Shown: in pieces, positions 11,959 through 23,315 of the stretch | Layout: each line of letters opens with the position of its first letter | Numbering within the stretch: the first letter of the stretch is position 1 | Assembly (NCBI GenBank): GCA_020726505.1 | Contig: JAHLEZ010000030.1 | Span: 186,001-250,000, forward strand | From: Leptodontidium sp. MPI-SDFR-AT-0119 | Lineage: Eukaryota > Ascomycota > Leotiomycetes > Helotiales > Leptodontidiaceae | Direction of reading: 5' to 3' | DNA length: 64,000 nt | Notes under the pieces: generated by a model | The model's input: only the letters and a program-made list of their open reading frames with translations | Told to the model about the DNA's origin: nothing | Databases searched by the model: none | Program-made: the position numbers and the translations under genes

Positions 11959-13136
11959 TTGCGCTGTTCGTGGAGGTTCTGTGGATGGGGAGTAAAACCC
12001 TTTTTTTGTAGGCAAATCAAATTGGAATCTTTGGTTTTAGGCACCCTGCGGTTTGTTGAAGTGATCCCAGCGAAAAATTTGTGTCCTTGGGATCGAGATA
12101 AGTGATCTACAAACATCTCGAAGGTATGATGGAGCTTCACAGACGGCTAAAGGTGTCGCACACTGTATCAAACTATAGCGGCAGTTGGAAGCATTAATTT
12201 GCTTTGAAAACATACGAAAGAATATGAAAGTAGGGAGCTCTGTACTTGACAATGACATATCGAAATGTAGGAGCTCCGACTTTCAGAGCAAAGTGCTTCA
12301 TCATACCGTACAATATGATCTCATTCTTTGATAATGACACCCCTTTGCTTAAGAGCACTGCCTCAATTTTTATTTTATTTTGGATTCTATTGCTTTCAAG
12401 CCGCTAGATTGTTAGACAAACTCAGGCGACCTATGTTTGGAACCCAATTTCAAGGTGAAGTAAAGATCTTCGCCTAGAAACACCTGGCCTTGTAGATAAT
12501 TGCAAGAGTTCAAATTTTCAGTGGAAGTGATCTGATTCTTTAGATTTTCTCTTCAACGAACCTCGAAATTCGAGAACTGTGTGAACTACCCCTGCCTAGG
12601 GTTCGGCGCATGAAGAGCTAGATTCTAAAGTACATCTGACTCGGCCAATCTCCTGGGCCGCCTCCGAGGAAACAAAGAGAAGGATGCAACCGGCGAATAA
12701 TATCTGCGCTCTTGAGAAGACCCTTTGGCTGAGAAGCAACTTGAATAATTCGTGATTATTATGTGGAACTTATTTGTTTTTTTGGTCAGGGTTAACCTCT
12801 TGCTTAGCGCCACTGAGGGCGTGTCTTTGTCAGAGAGATCGGGTTTTCGTCCCCCAGTTCTTCGAACAAATTTCCCTAAACTAACTTTTCTAATAGAATC
12901 TCGTGGGGGCCATGGCAAAATGCCGCGTCTCCCCATCGGTGGGTCGACACCTTCCGATTTTGCCGCTCGCTTAAAGATACCCTATCCCGAGTCGGCCACA
13001 ATACGTACATGCCTACCAATTTCAGTAGAGACAATTAGTAAAATGCGAATACGAACGAGGTCGATGCTATGCCCTTGGCCGATGATGGTACGATAAGAAA
13101 TTCTACAAAGTCAACAGCTTCGCTACCGCAGAAATC
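11959..13136. other. Intergenic region upstream of the transporter
   Basis: Non-repetitive sequence with scattered short open frames on both strands and no recognisable protein. A CGG-N14-CCG arrangement near 12,938-12,957, within a partly palindromic GGTGGGTCGACACC, could be a zinc-cluster binding site for the transporter promoter; this is speculative. Confidence 0.4.
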
Positions 13137-14434
13137 ATGAACAGCATGTCAACAATCAGATCAAAACATTTTGTAACGATGAGTCCGTCCTCAACACAGA
13201 AGCTAAGCCCCGAGCTTGCAGCAGTCTTACCTACCAACGCAAAGCCATGGTTTAAGGAGCTGCGTCTACTTGAGTTGAATTTGGCTATTCTCTCCATCAT
13301 GATGTTCTGTAAGTGGACCCCAAAATCAGTTTGCAAGGAATGAATTGCGAACCATCCCAGCATCCGCAACCGGGTATGACGGCTCATTGATGAACGGTCT
13401 CCAAGCTCTCCCACAATGGACAACATTCATGACAGCCCTGCAGGTGCCTGGCTAGGCTTCATTAGTGCCATATATTGGGTCTGCATCGGTATCATCTCAC
13501 CAATTGCCAGTTTCGCGGCTGGGAAGTGGAGACGGAAATCCGTTGTTTACGCTGGTGTCATAACGCTCACCATCGCAACGGCACTGCAATCCGCGTCTCC
13601 AATTCCAGCTACCTTCATCGTCGCTCGTTTCTTCCTTGGTGGAGCAACAGCATATTTCGGTAACTCGACTCCTCTCCTCATAGCAGAAGTAGCGCACCCT
13701 ACCCACCGAAGCATCGCAAGCGCCATGTATCCCTCCGGCTTCTACGTCGGCTCTACAGTGGCTGCATGGGCTGTTTTTGGGTGCCGAAATCTCGTAGGAC
13801 ACTGGGCGTGGCGAGTTCCGACTATCTTGCAACCCCCCCCCGTCTGCTTGGTCTCCCGGGCCTAATTTTCTGCCCTGAAAGCCCAAGATGGTACATCTTT
13901 CCTGGTCAGGTCGAAAGAGCTCGACGAGTGCTCATCAATCGCCATGCTGGTGGCGATACTTCTTCCCAGCTTGTTGAGTTCGAACCCGTGGAAATGGAAC
14001 GGACCATTAACGCTGAAGCAGAAGCGAAGGGCCAAGCAAGCCTCGCAGAGATGGCCAGCGCGAGGGTTAATCGCCACCGATTGTTCATCACCATATCACT
14101 GGGTTTCTTTTCGCAGTGGACTGGCAATGGCGTGGTTTCGTATTATCTACCTTTGGTTTTGAATACGGTAGACATCACGAGCACCACGAGCCAGACTCTC
14201 ATTTCCGCATGTCTTCAGATCTGGAATTTGATTTTCAGTGCCGGAGCATCACTGCTCGTCGATAAGTTGGGAAGAAGAGTTTTGTTTCTCCTTTCTCTTG
14301 TTGTCATGTTTGTCAGCTATATAGTCATTACTGGCCTCTCGGGGTCATTTGCTACGACAGGTAGTGCTGGGGTCGGAACGGCTGTGGTGCCTTTCTTGTT
14401 GATTTACTTTGCTGAATATGACCTTGCTCTGTAA
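13137..14434 (+). pseudogene. MFS sugar (hexose/lactose-permease type) transporter, frameshifted and 3'-truncated
   Basis: The homologous protein would be a 12-TM plasma-membrane sugar/H+ symporter. Exon 1 (13,137-13,308) encodes the hydrophilic N-terminus and the start of TM1. After a 52-nt intron (13,309-13,360) comes the typical ATGYDGSLMNGLQALPQW. Frame is lost after ATG at 13,429-13,431: one added G would restore the family's F-M-D-S-P-x-G-A-W-L-G-F. It then stays open through the PESPRWY region except at a run of nine C (13,833-13,841), where the frame changes again. TM segments, PESPRWY (after TM6), SQWTGNGVVSYY (TM7) and DKLGRR are visible. Homology stops at about ..YFAEYDLAL, TAA at 14,432-14,434, so TM9/10-12 are missing. 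The next sequence is a poly-C run and a dehydrogenase remnant. Either a true pseudogene or, for the two single-base shifts only, base-calling errors in homopolymers. Confidence 0.8.
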
Positions 14435-14439
14435 GAAAA

Positions 14440-14454
14440 CCCCCCCCCCCCCCC
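14440..14454. repeat. Poly-C run (15 C) at the transporter/dehydrogenase junction
   Basis: Fifteen consecutive C residues directly after the truncated transporter. Such a run is prone to slippage and sequencing error, and it marks the point where one gene remnant gives way to another. Confidence 0.85.
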
Positions 14455-14509
14455 GCCCTTGTTTTATATGAACCACACAACTTTTTTCCTCGTTCCGTTT
14501 CATATATAG

Positions 14510-15115
14510 ATCACTCCCCCTATTTTCAAAGACGAAGAATTCAAGACTATGTTCACTAGTGCAGAGGCTCTGTCTAAGGAAATTGAATATAAGGATGATG
14601 CTTGGGCAGCTGGCATGCGGAGACACGGTGCGAGTAAATTACTAGGAGTCATGTTCATGTAAGATCTCAATTCTCCCCAGCATCAGGGTCCGAAGACTCA
14701 CAGCTCCTAGGTACGAATTCCAACGCCGTCTGGATTCCGACCCAACTCTCTCCAACATCTCGGTCCTTTCTATGGATCCTGGAGCAATGGGTGGAACCGG
14801 CATCGCAAAGAGAGCCCTCTACTGATCCGCTTCGCCACCCAAGTCATAATCCCTCTGTTGCAGCGGATCTCCGTATTTTTTTCTCCTAATGGATCTATGC
14901 GACCGACGTAGACATCTGCTCAGGATCTTATGCTTGCGTCTGTTGATGAGAAATACCTGGGTGTGCGTCCCAAGGCTGTCTATCTAAATGGCAGTGTGAA
15001 GGCGACGTCGTCAGCGGAGTCGTGGGATGAAAAGAAGCAGAGGCAGCTTTGGGAGGAGAGTCTGAAATTGGCCATGATTAGGGATGGGGAGACAGGATTG
15101 AAAAATTGTATGTAA
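14510..15115 (+). pseudogene. Short-chain dehydrogenase/reductase, C-terminal remnant
   Basis: Resembles the C-terminal half of fungal NAD(P)-dependent short-chain dehydrogenases. It begins abruptly in mid-protein (ITPPIFKDEEFKTMF), continues to GMRRHGASKLLGVMF, in which the S-K-L segment follows the expected active-site region, and after a 52-nt intron (14,659-14,710) goes on to YEFQRRL and VLSMDPGAMGGTG. Frame is lost near 14,835, where TACTGATCC lacks one G relative to the expected W codon. It reopens in another frame (FATQVIIPLLQ), meets a TAG near 14,918, and ends with LASVDEKYLGVRPKAVYL and EESLKLAMIRDGETGL before TAA at 15,113-15,115. The Rossmann N-terminus with the TGxxxGxG motif is absent. 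The N-terminal half was evidently lost in the same event that removed the 3' end of the adjacent transporter. Confidence 0.75.
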
Positions 15116-15502
15116 TCATGCATATGTGGGCTGGGAACACGACCAGGAAGCAATAAATGTCCGCAAGGCGCCTCACAGGGCAAGAAAATCAACCACTCTG
15201 TTTCCTCTCTAAGCCTCTCAGATTCTGACTCTGTCTTGGCAATTCTCGCTAGGCTATTTGGATAAAGTCCAGTATGCGGAGAAGGTGGGGTTGCTGCTGG
15301 CGCGCCAATCTGATCAAGCTGACTCGCAGGGACCGATCGACAATGTACTTGTAGCCATGCAGAAGTGGTCAGAATTGATGCTCTTCCCTCGTACTCGTAT
15401 AGGCATGAGAAAAGAGGTTAGTTCGATAGCTCTGCTGCTTAAGAAACTATGGGTACATAAGACTTGCGTTCACCGTAACCTCATTCTGTCTCATCAAACA
15501 CA
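15116..15502 (+). promoter_or_regulatory. Upstream region of GH43 gene
   Basis: 387 bp between the dehydrogenase remnant and the GH43 start. A 90-codon open frame from 15,258 has no recognisable features. One GTGGGG CreA-like hexamer lies near 15,284. No clear TATA box. Confidence 0.35.
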
Positions 15503-17303
15503 ATGTTTTCTTCCAAGCCTTTGGGGCTAATCTGCCTCGCCTTACTAGGCCAAGGGTTCTGCACCAACATGGCCAAAACCTACACCAACCCAATCCTCTC
15601 TGGCTGGAACTCCGACCCAAGTTGCACATTCGTCGCAGAACATAACAACACATTCTTCTGCACCACATCCTCCTTCCTCGCCTTCCCGGGCCTCCCAGTC
15701 TACGCCAGTAAAGACCTCGCCAACTGGAAACTTGCCAGCAACGCTCTGAACCGCCTAGACCAACTCCCCGAACTATCCTCCAATGGCAAGCAAAACGACG
15801 GGATATGGGCTTCCACGATCCGTTTTCATGACGGCACGTTCTACCTCATCACGTCGTATATCTTGGTCGCGAACTGGCCCAAACTCCTGCTTTTCACTAC
15901 CACGGATCCGTATGATGATTCGGCGTGGAGCGATCCCGTGTATGTTGAGAATCCGGCGAATGACTTTGACCCAGATATTTTCTGGGGCGATGACGGAAAG
16001 ACGTACATGGCCGTCTCGGCCGGTATCTATATCAGCGAGATTAACACTTTAACCGGTACAGCCACCGAGCCATTTAAAGTCTGGAACGGGACTGGAGATA
16101 GGAATCCAGAGGGGCCGCATCTGTATAAGAAAGATGGGTATTACTACCTGTTGATCGCCGAAGGCGGGACGGAAACAAATCATTCCGCGACGATTGCCAG
16201 ATCGAGAGATATAAGGGGACCGTATGAGGGAAATCCAGCGAATCCGATTCTGACGGCGAAGAATACGGATAATTACTTCCAGACTGTCGCACATGCGGAT
16301 CTCTTTCAGGATGCGAAAGGGAATTGGTGGGCTGCTGCACTAGCAACTCGCTCTGGACCGGCCTGGGAAGTCTATCCCATGGGACGAGAGACCGTGCTTG
16401 TTCCTGCGAAATGGGAAAAGGGCGAATGGCCAGTCCTAGCACCGGCACATGGGAGGATGTCAGGTCCTCTACCGCCGAAGAATATGGATATTCCTGGAGA
16501 CGGACATTGGGTTAATGACCCAGATGTAGTGAATTTCCCTCTGGGAAGTGCCTTACCGAAACACTTCGCTTTCTGGCGGCCTCCGAAGACTTCACTTTTC
16601 GCCGTCTCACCACCGGGACATCCAAATACATTGCGAATCTCACCTTCGAGAGTAAATCTCACTGCCGATGCTGCATTTCAGCCGCTCGTGGATGGTCTTG
16701 CTTTCGTGGCTCGCAAGCAGTCAGCAACTCTGTTCGATTATAGCGTCGACGTTTCTTTTGATCCCACAGTTGCAGACGAAGAGGCTGGAATTTCAGTGTT
16801 TCTGACACAATTCCAACATATCGATCTGGGTATCGTCAATCTCCCCGACAAACATACTGGGACCCTCGTTCCAAAATTGAGATTCCGCATCGAAGCATCA
16901 GGAAAGCCAAACACAACTGTCCCAGACACCAAGTCGATCCCTATTCCGAGAACATGGCTCAAAGGTCCGGTCCGACTGTCTGTTTCAGCGAAGAAAGATG
17001 ATATATATGTTTTCTCTGCAGCTCTGGCGTCGAAGCCGAGGGAGGTGAAGATCGTGGGTGAGGCGAGTGCGGGCATTGTTTCGGGTGGGAGTGGGCCGTT
17101 TACTGGTGGGTCCTTTCGGCTGCATTTATTATTTGCTTTGATTCTCGCTTTGTAGATGAAGTGCTGATGAGATAATAGGTACTTTGGTTGGGGTGTATGC
17201 AACGAGTAATGGTGGGAAGGGGACGACGCCTGCGTATTTCGGGAGGTGGAGATATGCGCCTGCTGCGCAGGAGATTGAGGAAGGCGAGTTTGTTCGTACA
17301 TGA
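15503..17303 (+). CDS. Secreted glycoside hydrolase family 43 (beta-xylosidase/alpha-L-arabinofuranosidase type), 575 aa
   Basis: Predicted extracellular enzyme acting on xylan or arabinan side chains. Residues 1-20 form a signal peptide (hydrophobic core LGLICLALLG, ending GFC-TN). The five-bladed propeller starts at NPILSGW; the GH43 carboxylates are visible as D38 (SDPS, general base), D156 (DFDPDIFW, pKa modulator) and E203 (NPEGPH, general acid). GIWAST at 100-105 matches the GxxAPT strand with S in place of P. From about residue 345 a C-terminal beta-sandwich (GH43 C2/DUF1349 type) follows. Reading straight through gives 550 residues with a hydrophobic tail that is really translated intron. 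GT at 17,106 and AG at 17,178 define a 73-nt intron (branch-like CTGAT near 17,164), and splicing gives GPFTGTLVGVYATSNGG...GRWRYAP..., the family's usual end. Exons: 15,503-17,105 and 17,179-17,303. N-glycosylation sequons are frequent. The frame is intact despite decayed neighbours. Exact substrate cannot be decided. Confidence 0.9.
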
Positions 17304-17407
17304 TGGATTTGGATAGAAGGGTGCGTGGCATCAGCAGCGATGCAGGGAGGAATAGAAAGAGTTTTGCTGCAGATACTGGCAATAATCTCGATAGAAACGG
17401 GTACCCC

Positions 17408-20400
17408 CAGAGTGGCCATTAAGCCAATCAGTCAGCCATCAGCTGAGAATCTTTCTCAACTGACTGACTTACCTGCGTACCACCAGCTTAATAGCTTGAA
17501 CTGAAGAGCTGATAAGCTGCGAATAAGCTGTTCCAAAAATAGAAGTATATTCAAAAATCTCTACCTAAGTCTATAGCATTATATGCTTGCATAATCTCAA
17601 CAAACCCCCGACGCTGCCAATTCTTCAAACACTCCTGCTTCCATAGTAACTCTCCCGATAACCTAGAACTGTGTGCTGTAGTTTGCATAGAATAAGAAGA
17701 GAAAACACGTTCACACTCGGAGCTCATGGCAGGAATACTCAGAAAATCGAGAGCCATCTTTGTAAGCTGTGGCCACTAAGCCTTCTTGTCAAGCCAGTAC
17801 AGCAAGAGAGGTTTGTCGGTCAATGGCTCTTCAAGATACAACGCTAATTGATCTTTCCTGCTTGATTGACGTGAAGGCACTCGACCTGTAGAGCTCCCTG
17901 CGAGGGGAGGAGCTAGCCTTTCCAACACTGTAGCTTTGAATAACTTCGGAAGCTCTGGTTCTGGTGACCTCTCTTCCGCGCGTACTATAACCTCTCCTTT
18001 ATAGTCGTTCTCCCATAGCTTCCTTAATGCGGACTTCCCAGCAACCACGAATCTCTTGTTATCTCCAATCCAGTGTAAGTCGAAATACTGCCATTTCCAG
18101 CGAGGGTGGAGCACCAGTGCCGCCATCCAAGCAATTGAGGCGTCGGTCTTAGTGTAGTATTCTTTGGTCTTCCCCTACGCTAGCGTAATCGACTCTTGTA
18201 TGCCTTCGTGGTTATTGAATCGGCCAGCTTTTGCTTCAGTCTCCAACACCTCGAAGTGCGACAGTAGGTCCTCAAACACAGGTAACAGCTCCCACAACGC
18301 GCCATGGGATGCTGAAGTTGGGTTATCGCGGTCGGGGTTGCCTTCAAGGTCTTTAGTTAGTCGGAAGAGAGGTTCTAGGTGTTGAGAGATTAGCCTGAGA
18401 GTCTCCTACTCGTTGTTAGCGAGATAATCGTTGGCAAACACCTCTTTATCAAGAGCGTCAGGAGAGAGACGTAGTTTGAAGGCGTAGGTGTCGAGAGCCT
18501 CTCGCAGAGCCAAAGCGCGTACAATTATCTGGTATGACGAATTCTAGCGAATTCCTCCGTCTAAGACCACTTTCCATACCTTTCCTGCTGCTTTCCCCTC
18601 ATTCATATCAACCTGCAACGCGTCAAATACAACACTACGCTTTCCAGAGGCCATGATGTGTGTAACTAAGTTGTGGAGCTTTCCTAGCTCTCTGCGTTGC
18701 CTCCACAGCTGTCTCCTTACCTCCGGACCAGCTTTCTTGAAGTCATCTTCGAATGTTTTCGTATCTTGCCCAAATAGGTACTGCTCGGCGATGAGGTTAA
18801 GGATATGTCCGATATAGCGAAGTCTACGCTGTTTCGGGTCGAATTTGAGAGACTTTGAAAGCTCCACAAGCGTTGTATCGTTGTTAGGCGCATTATCAAG
18901 GACAAACCAACCGATATTATATTCGTTAATAGCGAATCGTTCAAGGAGAGGTAGAAGCACTGATGCTTGATCTGTAGAGAGATATTAGAGAGAGTAAAGA
19001 TCAGCAGAAAAAAACGTACCAACACCAGCTTTCCTATGGCCAGGAAGCTCTGGTAGGCTAGCTAGTACTGTGACAACTTCTCCCTTCTTGTTAGTGTAAT
19101 GTAAGACTATTGTAACAACGCTGATTTTCTCCCTCTTCGATCCCCAGCCGTCAAAAGAGATAGAAATCTTAGACTGAGCCTCTGCCACGTCTTTAATAAC
19201 CGCCGGTTCAAAATAGTCAAACATCTCCTTCACCCAAACCTCTAATGTCGAGTGTGATGTTGGGAGAGCGTTAACAGCGTCGATATTCGCGATTTTAAAG
19301 AGACGGCGAAGGTGTTAAGACGCTACTTTTCTGTGTTTAATATCGTCCATAACCTGCCATTTGGTGAAGGCATTCCTGAACTCAAGGTGTCGGAAAGGTA
19401 TGATTTTATCGTAACCTCTATTAACGACTCCAGAGGCTTGTGGAGGAGGTGTTACGTCGGAAGGAAGCTTATTTATATCTCCGTATTTATCCAATTTGTG
19501 TATCTTCGCCATATGTCCTTCCGCGTTTTTGAGGGAGTTACTATTAAAGAAGTACGTCTTATTCCGAGCGAAATGCTGGTCGTGATGACCTCAGAAAGTC
19601 AGCATAATTAATAAGGAATGGATTATAGACTTACAGTGTTTACAACACTAAAATGACCCCTTTTTTCCAGTCCTAGGCTGGCTCAAAGTGTAGCCAAGCT
19701 GCCAAATCCACGAACGATTTAACTTCTTCGCTGCTGAGGACAAAACCATGCCTTTTAGAAGATTCGCCACAATTACCGGCCGATCATCGAATAACGGCTC
19801 TCCAAACGCATATGGAGAGTAATCTATAGGTAAATCATCTCTCGCAGGCTTATGAGGGTCGTAGTTATCGTTATATTTCGGTAGAGGCCTCTTACAACTG
19901 TCTTGGAGAGAGAAACGAGTTTGAGGAGGTGCTGCTGCCTTTAGAGCCATCATCTGCTGAAAGGGGTTCAAAACAGGGGCTGGAGAGGCTGTAAGTGCTT
20001 CTCCAGAGGCTTCAGAGGCCTCTTTGTTGACTGAATTAGGCGTAGTATGGCGAGACATGATTTTAGTGATGATTTTGATGATTTAGGTGAGTTAGTGTGT
20101 CCTGACGATGCCTTCAAGTAGAGATCTCATTATCCTGCCTTGTCTCACCGCCTAATTTTGGCCTATCGGAGGACGTTTTTCCGCGCCGGGGCACTCAAAA
20201 GCCTGAAGCGAGGCACTGAACTATCATTTTCATCCCTACTAACATGACTCCAAAATCACTTATAAAAATCATCTGAGCTTATAAGCTAGCTTATAAGCTG
20301 GCCCTATTACAGCTGATTGGCTAGCAAAAATCTTGTCGCTGATTGGCTTACAGATATCTCTCAGCTTAATGGCTTGCTTAAAAGCCGGCTGACTTAACGG

Positions 20401-20408
20401 CCACTCTG
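17408..20408 (-). mobile_element. hAT DNA transposon with perfect 8-bp target duplication
   Basis: Terminal inverted repeats: left CAGAGTGGCCATTAAG, right (reverse complement) CAGAGTGGCCGTTAAG. Flanking 8-bp duplications GGTACCCC are at 17,400-17,407 and 20,409-20,416, the diagnostic hAT size. The element is 3,001 bp and contains one decayed transposase gene. Subterminal regions carry repeated AGCTTATAAGC / GCTGATTGGCT-like motifs (20,277-20,360 and 17,490-17,530), plausible transposase-binding sites. It landed about 100 bp downstream of the GH43 stop codon. Confidence 0.95.
17551..20058 (-). pseudogene. hAT transposase, BED zinc finger to dimerisation domain, six nonsense mutations
   Basis: From ATG at 20,058 a single reading frame can be followed to TAA at 17,551 with two introns (19,590-19,634, with a non-canonical-looking GAG acceptor; 18,972-19,019). 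Order: low-complexity N-terminus, a BED-type finger (CKHC ... HMAKIH), the RNase H-like core (ISFDGWGSK, LDNAPNNDTT, RRLRYIGHILNLI), and the C-terminal hAT dimerisation domain (FLSIPAMSSECERVFS). Stops in frame at 19,648 TAG, 19,315 TAA, 18,544 TAG, 18,406 TAG, 18,175 TAG and 17,776 TAG are all explicable as Gln or Trp codons changed by C-to-T or G-to-A, i.e. light RIP. No frameshift is needed outside the introns, so the copy is young but inactive. Confidence 0.88.
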
Positions 20409-20416
20409 GGTACCCC

Positions 20417-22363
20417 CAAAAAGATGCAGCACGATCTGACTCATATGAATTGTCGGAGAAGTAACGGTTATTCCAATCAAGGTCAGTTGAGTATACCAAA
20501 AAAATCTATTCAAAATATGTTTGGGGGCTAGTAGGAAGCCCAGAGGTAATCGGACTTATCCGAGCCGCTGGGCTAGATTCAAAAAGGAAGTGGCCTTAGA
20601 CAGCATGGTGGGTGTCTCGACCGGTTCTTTAGGGTCCCAACGCTGCGCCTTCAGCAAGATGCCTTGAAGTGGAACTGGAATTATCAAGAACAATCCCAAT
20701 CCACCGCCTTGGCAATGCAAGCCCTTCTCTATTGTGGAGAATGGCTGAAAGTGGAGGAGCTTTCCTTGTTGATACGAGAAGCGAAAGTCACCTTGGGATT
20801 TCCTAAGACACAAATAGTAAATGGCTACGGATCTATCTCGCCGGTTCTAACTACATTACCTGAACATGGTCTCATACAATACTATTTATGGTTTAGGTAG
20901 GAATGGCGACTGCATAGCTGCCTATGGAAAGGCCGCAGAAGCGGAGTTATCAAAATGATAGGTACTCACCCAAAACAACAAGGCAGAATTCCTAGCGATG
21001 GTCATAAGGAATCTAAATACGGAAGAGGGACGGGTGCAAGTGTTTATTCCCTTCTCATGTCATTGTCCTTCAAGATGGGCTCCAGACTTCGATATCCAGG
21101 GAATTTGCAAAGTTGGCCGAGGCAAGCTAGAGCAGATTTGAGATGGTGGAAAGCTTAAAAGTAAAAGAACCACTACAATAAAGAGAGAAGGCTGAAGATT
21201 AATTGAAACTAAGGTCAAAGAAGTGCCATGCACAGTTCTGGTTATGTGTCGTAATACGTAGGATTAACTATTAAAGTTACTAAAGAATATAGTTGTAGAG
21301 GAACTCAAGTTTGTAGCCGCAATGCAAACATGTTTGACTGATTTATATAAGACAGAAAAGGGGATTGATGGGTATGTGGAACTCTGTCTAGAATTAAGCT
21401 GGGCTTGAACTGAAACCCAAACACAAATCGAGACGAAAATAAAGAAAGCAAATAGCGAGTATAACTGGTTACAAGTTCCATTTTAATCTAATGCTTACAA
21501 CCAGAACTATTTTCGGTTTAACTAAGAGGTAGACCATTCATCGGCGCAATCGGAACAAACCCCACAGGTAGTTGCTTCGTAGCCCACCTAGCCCTCCTTT
21601 CTTGATCAACAGCAGCCCACCTAGTCTCTCATTTTTCAGCAATATCGCCAACTCTCGCATCCTCCAATAATTGCTATATGCGTCTGCGATTCCAAACCGC
21701 GAGCGGCAAACCCAAAGATAAAGTAGAATCCGGAGTAGTATTGTTAGGAGTGAATCGAATATTGGTTTGCGAGAGTTATCGATAGAGAAGTTCCCAATCC
21801 CAATCCCAACGCCGAATAATGTCCTGATGAGTTTGCTTCCCCATATAATGATGCGATATTTGTCGAGAGTTGGAAGAATGGGGGAGGTAGTCAGGTTAAG
21901 GAGGGCGACGAACCACTAGTTTAGCGTGTGCGAGTAAGTGCATTTTAAAGGTGCATTTTGAAAATTGATAGGGAATCCTAATGTTTTTGAGGTATAGGAC
22001 TGGAAGTTTTGGTTCTTGAGTAGATGCGGTTTTGTCGACTAAGTGGGTTGTGCCTTCTGGACTGGGATCATTGGTTTGCGTGTTTGAACTGTGAGCTAAG
22101 TCGAGGTTCAGTTCGATTTGAATATTTCCCATCAATGTGTCCGGTGGCATCGGTTGCAAATTTTGAAGTATAGAAGTTGTCAAATCAGAAATGTTCATCC
22201 GATTTTATTCTAATAGTTAAAAACAAAATCGTCAGCCCGGTCTTACAAGAGCGCTTTTCACCAGGGCTGCCTTCCACATACCTTGCCACTCAGCATCTTC
22301 TTCTGGTTCCTAATCAACATTTCTGTTATTACGCCCCCCAGGTAGTCTTGCTCTAACGACTTG
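20417..22363. other. Unassigned sequence right of hAT element
   Basis: Intermediate composition, not heavily RIP-degraded. On the minus strand a 100-codon frame (22,198-21,896) begins MNISDLTTSILQNL and has a start but no recognisable domain. Below it, after a frame change, ETRWAAVDQERRARWATKQL...PIAPMNGLPLS can be read with intervening stops (about 21,640-21,510), suggesting a decayed ORF. On the plus strand, short frames at 20,664-20,900 and 20,955-21,158 are not convincing. The left end TGTTTGGGGGCT (20,518) is LTR-like but no partner was found. I assign no function. Confidence 0.35.
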
Positions 22364-22599
22364 TATAATCAGGTTATAAAAGTTTATGCATAATTATACA
22401 CTTATAAAGTTTTCGTTTAATCTAAGACATTTTACCTTTTATTACTTACACATATAATTAATGAATTTAATTTTTTAAACTTTATTTACACTTTTTATAA
22501 CACCTTAAAAATAAGTGTTACACTTAAAAAGCGAGATGTAAAGCTTACCCCGGTTTAACGAGCCATTATTTAGACCTTTTATTAAGAAGGCTATTCGCC

Positions 22600-23315
22600 G
22601 CGGGAGATTTCTAATAAGACCTTATATACTACGAAAACAATCGCACGATTTATTAAACTTTATATGGAATCTAGTTTTATAACGTTTAAGAGTAAGCTAA
22701 GAAGTGAAAGGCTAAAGTTACTTAGTTCACGAGAATTTAAAGCTTTATTACGTACTACTTTACACGAGCCGCGTATAACCCTTAAAGCGCTTGTAATATT
22801 ATCTAAATTAGGCTATTAACTTAATTATTATATAATTGCCAAAGTCCTTAAATCCTTTAGTAAAGCGAAGCGCCGACTACGCAAGAAGCTATACTTTACT
22901 CTCTCTTATAAAAAAAAGCGCCGAATCTATTATAAAGCTAAAAAAGGTATTAAACGAGATAATAAAAAGGTGTATTAAAGTAATAAGGTTATATTTAAAG
23001 TAGTAAAGGATTTAATAATATTTAACGTTACTTGTAAGTTAAAAAGAGAAGAGGAGTACGTAAATCAGAATCTACGACTTACTTTTAAAAGTAAGAGGAC
23101 TATTATTAGTGGGTGGAGTTGTTTTTATAAAGACGAGATAGAACCGTTATATTTACTCCCTTTAAAAGAGAATATAATAGTGAAGCATTATAAATAAGTC
23201 TTATAATACTACTTTATTTTATTTTATAATAAAATGCGAGTAAAATACGACAATGAAGTTATAATATAAAAAGATAATACTTCCTAATATAACGTAAATA
23301 TTATTACTAAATATC
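22600..23315 (+). pseudogene. Tc1/mariner transposase, N-terminal and central part
   Basis: The plus-strand frame shows a helix-turn-helix region (LLSSREFKALLRTTL...ITLKALV, about 22,710-22,800). It continues to the catalytic core: the VYQSN stretch corresponds to the family's W-S-D-E, then WSCFYKDEIEPLYLLP (about 23,116-23,165) and EDNTS.. near the second catalytic Asp, where D in EDN/KDN is visible. Stops at CAA/TGG-type codons show RIP. Reading ends abruptly at NIITKYL where Copia element A begins; the protein resumes at 33,380. Confidence 0.8.

Noticed and set aside
12625..12936. 103-codon minus-strand frame, rich in Arg
   Set aside because: No recognisable family; overlaps the transporter upstream region and an equally long opposite-strand frame.
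15258..15530. 90-codon frame upstream of GH43
   Set aside because: No homology recognised and it overlaps the GH43 signal peptide region.
16738..17382. 214-codon minus-strand frame
   Set aside because: Antisense to GH43, whose exons are supported by catalytic motifs and a C-terminal intron.
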